Source: Chloroflexota bacterium (GTDB taxonomy: Bacteria; Chloroflexota; Anaerolineae; Anaerolineales; DRKV01). From it: 7,509 bases of DNA. A program made the translations under genes and the position numbers. The stretch spans positions 1-7,509 of the forward strand of contig DRKV01000354.1 of assembly GCA_011051635.1 (NCBI GenBank). The letters are read 5' to 3'. The notes under the pieces are model-generated. The model was not told the origin of the DNA and did not search any database. It worked only from the letters and a program-made list of their open reading frames with translations. Every line of letters begins with the position of its first letter. Positions within the stretch are counted from its first letter, which is position 1. Below, piece after piece: positions 1-5,774 of the stretch.

Positions 1-545
1 ACTTCGCCGAGGAGGTCTTCGTACTCCACGCCCACGTAACGCCCTCCCAGGCGGGCGCGCACCTCGGCGCTGCCGGGCGTACTGCGGTTGTGCATCAGGA
101 TGACGGGGGCGCCGCGGCGGGCTGCCACCGCTCCCAGACGGGGGTCGGCGCGCAATCCCCAGACATCGTTGACGAGATGCGCACCGGCTTCCAGGGCGGC
201 TTCGGCCACGGAGGCTTTGCTGGTATCCACCGAGATGACTGCTTCGGGGAGGCGCTCCGCCAGGGCGCGAATAACGGGAAGCACACGGGCGGCCTCCTCC
301 TCAGCGGAAACGGGAGCCGCTCCGGGGCGGGTTGATTCCCCGCCGACATCCAAAATATCGGCACCTTCCTTCAAAAAGCGTTCCGCCTGACGAAGGGCGG
401 CATCCACGGGGTCTTCCGCAGCAGCCAGGCCATCGCCGGAGAAACTGTCCGGGGTCAGGTTGAGGATGCCCATCACCAGGGTACGGCTTCCCAGGGCGGG
501 CAGCAGGCGTTTCAGAGAATTTTGGTCAGCGGTTCGCTCAACCAT
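1..545 (-). CDS. folP: Dihydropteroate synthase (DHPS), N-terminal 181 residues, 3' end off the window
   Basis: Joins 6-hydroxymethyl-7,8-dihydropterin diphosphate to p-aminobenzoate to give dihydropteroate, a cytoplasmic step of folate synthesis and the sulfonamide target. The frame shows the DHPS signatures in order: MGILNLTPDSFSGDG at residues 25-39 (first pterin-binding/diphosphate loop), ADILDVGGESTRPGA at 62-76 (second signature, with the ESTRPG loop), ISVDTSK at 104-110, and LVNDVWGL at 124-131 (the usual V/I-ND motif). These fit the first two thirds of a TIM-barrel DHPS of about 270-290 residues; the C-terminal part with the KxxH and R-x-H motifs lies beyond position 1. The ATG at 545-543 is chosen because GGAAAAGG and GAGG lie just upstream and because it leaves 24 residues before the first signature, normal for the family; the ATG at 473 would start directly at the signature. 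It overlaps the upstream STAS-like gene by 34 nt, which suggests translational coupling. The family is certain; the start is likely. Confidence 0.96.
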   Translation of the reverse strand, partial: MVERTADQNSLKRLLPALGSRTLVMGILNLTPDSFSGDGLAAAEDPVDAALRQAERFLKEGADILDVGGESTRPGAAPVSAEEEAARVLPVIRALAERLPEAVISVDTSKASVAEAALEAGAHLVNDVWGLRADPRLGAVAARRGAPVILMHNRSTPGSAEVRARLGGRYVGVEYEDLLGE

Positions 546-943
546 GCCTCGGCCTTTTCCATGTCGAGGAAAATACGCATTTCGACGCCGCCGCCGGGGG
601 TGAGGGCCGCGATGCGTTCCATCGCTTCCATCACGGCTTCGCCGGAGACGACCACCGCCAGGCGGATGTTGCGCGCCGCGGGGTCGGTGTTCAGTTCCAG
701 GGCATATTCCAGCGCACCTTCGGGCACGTCCTTGAGCAGGCGCAGGTCGTAAAGATTGCGCGTCAGGCGGTCGGAATCGAGCAGGTGCGCCAGGGCAAAA
801 TTGCGCCAGTGTTCCAGCGTGCGGCGGTCGAGGCTCTCGAAGGTGAAGTGCATCCCGCCATCCGGTCTGCGCACCACGGTGTACCCGATGCCCGGTTCCG
901 ATTTCCATTGCAGGGGTTTGGGTTTGAGGCCGGTTTCGCTCAT
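512..943 (-). CDS. Small STAS/SpoIIAA-like domain protein, 143 aa, overlapping folP
   Basis: Soluble cytoplasmic protein without signal peptide or membrane segment. Residues 1-35 form a lead-in rich in charged residues and aromatics, then about 36-135 alternate helix and strand as in SpoIIAA-like/STAS folds: a helix around 41-56 (LEHWRNFALAHL), a strand at 63-69 (NLYDLRLL), a helix at 75-84, a strand at 92-99 (NIRLAVVVS), a helix at 102-113 and a final strand-helix at 121-136 (MRIFLDMEKAEAWL). The pattern 'R-I/V-F-x-D-x-x-x-A-x-x-W-L' at the end is typical of SpoIIAA-like/STAS proteins that I know as short stand-alone genes; there is no obvious phosphorylatable DS-loop of an anti-anti-sigma factor. 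The ATG at 943 is preceded by GGAG seven bases upstream and follows a TACAAT promoter element; more distal in-frame starts overlap the promoter or sit in the terminator loop. The specific role is unknown. Overlap with folP by 34 nt implies co-expression, not necessarily shared function. Confidence 0.78.
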   Translation of the reverse strand: MSETGLKPKPLQWKSEPGIGYTVVRRPDGGMHFTFESLDRRTLEHWRNFALAHLLDSDRLTRNLYDLRLLKDVPEGALEYALELNTDPAARNIRLAVVVSGEAVMEAMERIAALTPGGGVEMRIFLDMEKAEAWLSEPLTKIL

Positions 944-970
944 GGGGTTTCTCCGTATCGTTGGGGACAG

Positions 971-987
971 CAGTACCATTGTACCGC
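971..987 (-). promoter_or_regulatory. Putative promoter (-10 element) of the STAS-like/folP pair
   Basis: Read on the minus strand the sequence is GCGGTACAAT, with the hexamer TACAAT at 983-978, one mismatch from TATAAT. Initiation would be expected around 971, giving a leader of about 28 nt that contains the GGAG ribosome-binding site of the 943 start. No good -35 box is found 16-18 bp upstream (best is weak), but the GG before the hexamer could help recognition. Placement directly downstream of a strong intrinsic terminator supports a new transcription start here. The same 10-mer recurs before era. Confidence 0.55.
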
Positions 988-1020
988 GGTTGGAGCAGTT
1001 GTGGTCTGGCCGCGCACCAC

Positions 1021-1056
1021 AAAAACGAGCGGACGAAGGCATCCTTCGTCCGCTCG
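1021..1056 (-). terminator. Intrinsic (rho-independent) terminator of the exoprotein gene
   Basis: A perfect 14-bp inverted repeat (1026-1039 against 1043-1056, GC-rich, arm CGAGCGGACGAAGG on either strand) closes a 3-nt loop at 1040-1042. On the minus strand it is followed at once by a run of five T (1025-1021). It lies 24 bp beyond the stop codon of the large secreted protein gene, so it should end that transcript before the STAS-like/folP genes. On the plus strand there is no U-tract, so termination is unidirectional. Confidence 0.9.
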
Positions 1057-1080
1057 CACAAACGGAAGAGAAAAGAGGGT

Positions 1081-4000
1081 CTACCGTTTCAGCAGAGGCA
1101 AGAAGATACTGTAGCCGCTGACACGGGTCTCCAAAACGACGGTGGTCGTCTGGGAGGGGTCGTGCCGCGAGGTGACGGTCACGATACTCTGCTCCGCAGC
1201 ACCAGGGCGCGCGCCTGCAGGTACGTTCACAAGCACCGTAAACGTCCCGCTTTCCCAGGGGGAGAGGTAGCCAATCACGCGGGGGGCCTGCGTGCTCCAG
1301 GAGGTACCAGAGACAACGATGTCGTACACTTCGGCCATATTCCCCGTATTGCTTACCACCACGCTGTATTCCACCGCCGTTCCAGGCGCGACCTCCTGCG
1401 AGGGCTGCGAGGACACAGCATCAACGCTGTAGTACGGATGAACCTGCACGGAAACCGGAATACTGGCGCTGCCGCCGGGCGCGTCAGTGGTCACTTTGAG
1501 ATGGGCGTCGTGGAATCCGGCTGCCAGACCTTCGCTCTTGAAGGTCAATGTCACCGACAGGGCTTCGCCCGGGGCAATCTCGCCGCCGGTGGGCGCAGTT
1601 TCCAACCAGGAAACGGTCTGCCAGGCACACACGCCATCTTCGCCGGAAATGACCTTGCGAACCACATTGGCGCTTTGGTCGGCCAGGTACAGATTGCCGC
1701 TGCAATCCAGAGCGATGCCGGCCTGAGTCCAATCGTCCAGGCCGCTCACGTCGAAACCGCCCAAGACAGCAAAGTCGGCGTCCGCATCCAGAAGGTACAC
1801 ATCAAAGCCATCCGCCGCGTTGTTGGAGACAAAGAGATGCCCTGTAGACGGGTTGAAAGCGAGGTCGGCGATATTCAGGCCGGTGGATACCGAGCGCAGG
1901 ATACGCCCATCAGCATCGAATTGGTAGACAATCGAGTCGTTCCACGAGCCGGCATAGAACGTCCCGGAAAGCGGGTCGAAGGCTATCCCATGCAGGGCAT
2001 TGTCGGTCTGCGGGCAGATGCTCGCGCCTGTGAAACCCGTCAGGGGGGCAAAGGCGTGCAAGCAATTGTCGCCCCCCACATTGAGCAGCCAGAAGACCTG
2101 CTGGAAGGGGTCGTAGGTCATCCCGGCGGGGAAGACGCCGTTCAAGAAGGAAGCATCAAACGCCCTTCCAGAGGGCTGCCCCTGGATGGAGAAGGCCGCC
2201 ACTTGAGGGGCTGCCGCGTCCCCTGTCCACAGGAGGCCGCTCTGAAGGTCGAAGCCCAGCCCCCAAAGGCGGTTTGTCCCTGCATCCCATTGGGCGAGCA
2301 CGTCCCCGGCGGGGAGGGCGTCCACCTGGGGCGGTTCGAAGAAATAAACCGCCTGGGCGTCGTAATCCGTCATGTGCTTGGGCGAAGCATGTCGCGTAGC
2401 AGGGGCAAAGGGACCGTCGGGCAACGCTGCTGCAGGCGCGTTGACTGCTCCCAGAGAAAAAGTCAAGGTGTAGGAACCGGTATTGCTCAGCACGATGGTG
2501 CTGGTAAGCGTAGGGGTTGGGATGAGCGTAGCGCTGGCGGCAACAGGCGCATAGGTCAATTCTCCGGCAGGCAAGTAGAAATCGTGCCACGAGATGAGCC
2601 CCGGCGTAATCGTCACCGTATTGGTCACCACCGGATACCCGTCGCCCTCGACACGCACGCTCTGCGCCCCGCTCCCTCCCACGAAGAGGGAGTAGAAACC
2701 GTCATCAATGGCCGGGTCATCCGGCGTGCCCTGGGAGAGGGTGCTGGTGCTGCCGGAGGCCACCACCACACCGTTGACGGCGGTGCCGTCGTTCTGGTTG
2801 TAGATGTTGCCATACAAGAGGCCGCCGTTTTGCGCCGTACAGCCTCCATCGTCGGCGTAACCGGGGGCGGAGCAAGTGCTTTCATCTACCAGGAGGTTGA
2901 AATCCAGCACATCATTGACGGCCTGCACGGTAGTCGCCGGTTTGTAGAATTCCACCGTCTGGGGCTGGTACCCCGGTGCGGAGAGATGAAGCGTGTAAGT
3001 GATGCCCCGGTAGAGCGAAAGCGCGTAGGAGCCATCATTCGGGTCAGTGTAAGCCACCTCCGCGTAACCGGGGGCGGTAACATCGATGCGGCTATACAAC
3101 GGCCATCCTTGCCCGGAGCCATCACTAACTATGCCCGTCAAAGAGATGGGGGAACGCGGCACAAGGGAGAAATCCTGGATGGTAGCCTGTCCATAAACGA
3201 CATCCACGTCTTGTACGGTTTGGGAGTAGTAGCCGTAAGCCGAAACTGTCACCGTATAGGCCCCCACCGGCAGGGTATCTATCAAATACCTTCCATCGGG
3301 GCCGGTGAAAGCGGTGTATCCATCGGCATCCACCAGGGCGTCGGAAACGGGTGAACCCGTATTGTCATCCGCGACGCGTCCCGCCAGGCTCCCGTTCAGG
3401 CCAGTGAGGCAAGACGGGAAAGTGAAGGAACCGATGCGCGTCTGCCAGGGGGCTGAGCCGGTATTCTGAACGTACTCGGTGGTGAACCAGAAAGTACAAC
3501 CGTTGTAAGGGTCTATGCCCAACATGCTGTAATCGCCCCAACGGCCATAGGAACTGGTCTGCGCTCCGCTGCCGGCGATGATTTCGGCTTCGCCCTGCGG
3601 CAGCGTACCGAGGGGGTCGCTGACGAGACGACCGGTGTAGCGGATGGAGGGGTAGACGCTGGAATTGGAAGCCGAATAGCCAATTGCCAGGTTCCCGGCA
3701 CTATCCAGGGCCGCGCTTGCCATCCAGCGGTGGATACCATCGGCGCTGTCACCAGCATAAGTGCCTTGCTGGTACATGCTCCACGCGCTGGAGACGGGTT
3801 TGTGCAATTCGTACCAGCGCACCCCGGCCACACCTCCGGCATCAACCGTATGGTTGGTAACCAGCGTAGAGTAGGAGCCGAAGTTGCGGAATTGCAGACG
3901 ATACATCAGGCGGTCACCCAGATTATCCAACTTCTGGCCGGTGCCCGGCTGGGGAATGCTGAAACCAATGGGGGTGAAATTGTCAACCGCCAGCGTGTAG

Positions 4001-5088
4001 TTGGGCTGACCATTGACCCCAAAGGTAGAGTTGGCGGTATTGTTCCAGTCTACGTGGAACTCCCAGATGCGCATGGTGTCGTTAGGGTCACCCAGCCAGG
4101 AGGAATCGTCCACTTCGACAAAATAGTTGGGGGTGCCGGCAGGAGGCGGGTCGCCGTCCAGGTCGGATGGCAACATGCCGCCAAAACCGGAATTTGTGCT
4201 GTACAAGTCAAAGTAAACCATGCGAGCAGTCTGACCAGTCAGCATCTTGTCGCGCTCGAAGGCAAATACCCCCGCTCCGCCCCACGAAGAGCCGTTCGTG
4301 AACTGGTTGACCGTCATGTAGTACCCATCCGGCCAGACGCCGAAATGGGGATAGTCGTTCATCTTGGTGTTACTGGCAAGAAACTCGTAACGATACCACG
4401 CCCCGGTGGGGTCACCGGTTTGTGAGACGGCGATACACTGGTAGTAAGGCCCGTTAGGGAAGTTGGGGAGAGCGAACTGACTAATCATCCAGCGGTCGGC
4501 CAGATGGTCGTAAAGCACAATAGGGTCGCCGTCGTTGCTGGTCTCACACGCACCGCCGAAACCACTCCAAATGCTGTTACCCGCCACCGGACCAAGCACC
4601 TGGGTAGCAGTGTTGGTATCGCGGTCCAGGCTCCACACGGAGAGGGAGAGATTGACCCACTGCATGTAGTGATTGGGGCCAATGTCGCCGTTGGTGTCGG
4701 GAGGCAGTACGCCGTTGACGTTGTTCACGCCCTCAAAGTTGAACTCCGTAGAGGGCGATTGCCCGCTCACCGGGGCGCGTTGCAATGCGGGGTCGCTCTC
4801 GAAGGTCTGTGCCGTCGTGCCGTTGAGGGTCTTGGGAAGAATGCGACGTTCGAAAATTTCATCGGCCTTCCCGGAAGGTTGAGCCGCGGCAGGGGCATTA
4901 GCGGCCAGGACGCTCAAGGGAGCGGAGAGGTCGTGGCGTTCCGCATAGCGCACGACAGGGGTCAGCGTTTGTGCAGAAGCCTGGGGGTGAGATGGAATTT
5001 GCGCCCGCGTATTTTGGAAACCGCTCAACAACAAAGCCGCCATGAGCAGAACGCTCCAGGCGAGATGTTTCAGACGTGGGGAATACAT
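1081..5088 (-). CDS. Large secreted modular protein (propellers, carboxypeptidase-regulatory-like and Ig-like domains), 1335 aa
   Basis: Function not assigned; no catalytic motif recognised. Residues 1-29 are a Sec signal peptide (basic YSPRLKH, hydrophobic core WSVLLMAALLLSGF, cleavage probably after T-R-A29). About 110-560 is an uncharacterised beta-rich module with landmarks PPDTNGDIGPNHY (129-141), NDYPHFGVWPDGYY (244-257), HRWMASAALD (453-462) and YGRWGDYSMLGIDP (514-527). Three carboxypeptidase-regulatory-like Ig folds follow at about 563-643, 648-735 and 753-840, each with the G-x-V...DG-x-Y-x-L pattern. An Ig-like strand set at 845-880 is interrupted by an NHL/SMP-30-like propeller (about 925-1148, five blades with repeats such as 'GIAFDPLSGTFYAG') and resumes at 1158-1216. 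A NEW3/CARDB-like domain occupies 1220-1323, and the protein ends in GYSIFLPLLKR. Ten cysteines, spaced in pairs, suit disulfides in an exported protein. The ATG at 5088 has a strong AAGGAG five bases upstream; the frame is open to 5310 but that extension has no matching signal peptide. It probably acts outside the cell or on its surface in binding or adhesion. It is flanked by its own terminator. Confidence 0.9.
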   Translation of the reverse strand: MYSPRLKHLAWSVLLMAALLLSGFQNTRAQIPSHPQASAQTLTPVVRYAERHDLSAPLSVLAANAPAAAQPSGKADEIFERRILPKTLNGTTAQTFESDPALQRAPVSGQSPSTEFNFEGVNNVNGVLPPDTNGDIGPNHYMQWVNLSLSVWSLDRDTNTATQVLGPVAGNSIWSGFGGACETSNDGDPIVLYDHLADRWMISQFALPNFPNGPYYQCIAVSQTGDPTGAWYRYEFLASNTKMNDYPHFGVWPDGYYMTVNQFTNGSSWGGAGVFAFERDKMLTGQTARMVYFDLYSTNSGFGGMLPSDLDGDPPPAGTPNYFVEVDDSSWLGDPNDTMRIWEFHVDWNNTANSTFGVNGQPNYTLAVDNFTPIGFSIPQPGTGQKLDNLGDRLMYRLQFRNFGSYSTLVTNHTVDAGGVAGVRWYELHKPVSSAWSMYQQGTYAGDSADGIHRWMASAALDSAGNLAIGYSASNSSVYPSIRYTGRLVSDPLGTLPQGEAEIIAGSGAQTSSYGRWGDYSMLGIDPYNGCTFWFTTEYVQNTGSAPWQTRIGSFTFPSCLTGLNGSLAGRVADDNTGSPVSDALVDADGYTAFTGPDGRYLIDTLPVGAYTVTVSAYGYYSQTVQDVDVVYGQATIQDFSLVPRSPISLTGIVSDGSGQGWPLYSRIDVTAPGYAEVAYTDPNDGSYALSLYRGITYTLHLSAPGYQPQTVEFYKPATTVQAVNDVLDFNLLVDESTCSAPGYADDGGCTAQNGGLLYGNIYNQNDGTAVNGVVVASGSTSTLSQGTPDDPAIDDGFYSLFVGGSGAQSVRVEGDGYPVVTNTVTITPGLISWHDFYLPAGELTYAPVAASATLIPTPTLTSTIVLSNTGSYTLTFSLGAVNAPAAALPDGPFAPATRHASPKHMTDYDAQAVYFFEPPQVDALPAGDVLAQWDAGTNRLWGLGFDLQSGLLWTGDAAAPQVAAFSIQGQPSGRAFDASFLNGVFPAGMTYDPFQQVFWLLNVGGDNCLHAFAPLTGFTGASICPQTDNALHGIAFDPLSGTFYAGSWNDSIVYQFDADGRILRSVSTGLNIADLAFNPSTGHLFVSNNAADGFDVYLLDADADFAVLGGFDVSGLDDWTQAGIALDCSGNLYLADQSANVVRKVISGEDGVCAWQTVSWLETAPTGGEIAPGEALSVTLTFKSEGLAAGFHDAHLKVTTDAPGGSASIPVSVQVHPYYSVDAVSSQPSQEVAPGTAVEYSVVVSNTGNMAEVYDIVVSGTSWSTQAPRVIGYLSPWESGTFTVLVNVPAGARPGAAEQSIVTVTSRHDPSQTTTVVLETRVSGYSIFLPLLKR

Positions 5089-5228
5089 GATACTCCTTCG
5101 GTGGGGAAAGGTGGGAAAAGTTGAGGAATGGACTTGCGTAGTTTCGCATTTACGTCCAATCCGGTCTGGCAACACACATCCGTAAGGAAATGCATACGAC
5201 AACAAGAAAACGGAAAGACTGAAGACAT
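5089..5228 (-). other. 140-bp intergenic region between folK and the exoprotein gene
   Basis: This gap is expected to carry the promoter of the exoprotein gene, but no convincing -35/-10 pair is visible. Read on the minus strand it begins with a pyrimidine-rich stretch just after the folK stop (without a hairpin, so not a clear terminator) and ends with another (CTTTTCCCACCTTTCCCCACC at 5120-5100, an imperfect tandem of about 10 bp) directly before the ribosome-binding site. No small ORF with a ribosome-binding site was seen. Confidence 0.5.
5092..5099 (-). promoter_or_regulatory. Ribosome-binding site deciding the start of the exoprotein
   Basis: On the minus strand the sequence CGAAGGAGTATC precedes the ATG at 5088, giving an AAGGAG core with near-ideal spacing. 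It fixes the start at the residue that begins a textbook signal peptide and rules out the 74-residue upstream extension of the open frame. Confidence 0.85.
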
Positions 5229-5705
5229 TTATCGCAAAGGATACACCTCCTGTACATCCACCGCCTGGCGCAAGGCACAGGCCGTCTTCCCCAACACGGG
5301 ATGCACCCATGCGGGGGCGATTTCACACAACGGGACGAGTACGAAAGCCCGCTCTTGCAAGCGCGGATGGGGAATGGTGAGAGCGGGAGTTTCCAACACC
5401 AGGTCGTCGTAAGCCAGGATGTCCAGGTCAATCACCCGCGGGCCGTAGCGGAAGGTGGCCTTCCGCCCCAAACGGCTCTCGATGCCCTTCAGGCGATAGA
5501 GCAAGCGCCGCGGGGGGAGATGAGTCAGTCCGCCGAGGGCCATGTTGAGGAAGGGCGGCTGCTCGGTATACCCCCAGGGGGAGGTCTCATAGACGGAGGA
5601 ACGCACCGTCACCTGCACCCAGGGGGAAAGGGCGCGCACGGCAGTTTCCAGGTTGGCGGCGCGGTCTCCGAGGTTGGAGCCGAGAGAGAGGAGGACGAGG
5701 GACAT
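5229..5705 (-). CDS. folK: 2-amino-4-hydroxy-6-hydroxymethyldihydropteridine pyrophosphokinase (HPPK), 158 aa
   Basis: Transfers pyrophosphate from ATP to 6-hydroxymethyl-7,8-dihydropterin, making the substrate of FolP. All HPPK landmarks are present and in order: LGSNLGDR at residues 8-15, SSVYETSPWG at 36-45 (pterin contact region), QPPFLNMA at 49-56, then RYGPRVIDLDIL at 86-97 whose two aspartates (94 and 96) bind the two magnesium ions, and IPHPRLQERAFVLVPLCEIAP at 111-131 written here in parts as IPHPRL and ERAFVLVPL. The length of 158 residues equals the usual monofunctional enzyme. The ATG at 5705 is chosen because MSLVLLSLGSNLG matches the family N-terminus; extension to the in-frame TTG at 5768 would translate the heptamer repeat array. 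There is no Shine-Dalgarno sequence before the ATG (the minus strand reads CCTCCTCCCCC), which is odd and suggests either coupling to the upstream thiolase or SD-independent initiation. The gap to the thiolase is 69 nt. Confidence 0.96.
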   Translation of the reverse strand: MSLVLLSLGSNLGDRAANLETAVRALSPWVQVTVRSSVYETSPWGYTEQPPFLNMALGGLTHLPPRRLLYRLKGIESRLGRKATFRYGPRVIDLDILAYDDLVLETPALTIPHPRLQERAFVLVPLCEIAPAWVHPVLGKTACALRQAVDVQEVYPLR

Positions 5706-5716
5706 GGGGGAGGAGG

Positions 5717-5760
5717 GACGGTGGACGATAGACCGTGGACGATAGACCACTGACCACCTG
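5717..5760 (-). repeat. Heptanucleotide GTC-ended repeat array in the folK leader
   Basis: On the minus strand, an 8-mer AGGTGGTC (5759-5752) is followed by five consecutive 7-mers: AGTGGTC, TATCGTC, CACGGTC, TATCGTC, CACCGTC (5751-5717). Every unit ends in GTC, and two units form a perfect 14-bp tandem duplication (5721-5734 and 5735-5748). One more AGTC precedes the array at 5763-5760. The array fills most of the 69-nt gap between the thiolase stop and the folK start. Short heptamer tandem repeats in intergenic DNA (STRR-type) are known best from cyanobacteria; whether this one belongs to a dispersed family in this genome cannot be seen from one copy. Confidence 0.8.
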
Positions 5761-5774
5761 ACTACCAAACTACC

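Noticed and set aside
944..1042. Upstream extension of the STAS-like protein to an ATG at 1042 or 979
   Set aside because: The ATG at 1042 is the loop of the intrinsic terminator and the one at 979 overlaps the TACAAT box, while the ATG at 943 has its own GGAG. The extra residues (Cys/Arg-rich) look non-coding.
1026..1056. The 14-bp inverted repeat as an operator or attachment site
   Set aside because: The adjacent T-run on the minus strand, the 3-nt loop and the position just past a stop codon are those of an intrinsic terminator.
961..3354. 797-codon open frame on the plus strand opposite the exoprotein gene (and similar ones at 3730-4425 and 4504-5124)
   Set aside because: These frames are in exact codon register with the minus-strand gene, so a plus-strand stop needs a TTA, CTA or TCA codon in that gene, which this GC-rich gene rarely uses. 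The translation has no recognisable domain, no ribosome-binding site, and contradicts the clear signal peptide and domains on the other strand.
5089..5310. 74-residue N-terminal extension of the exoprotein over the folK end
   Set aside because: It would overlap folK in another frame, and the ATG at 5088 has an AAGGAG site followed by a standard signal peptide.
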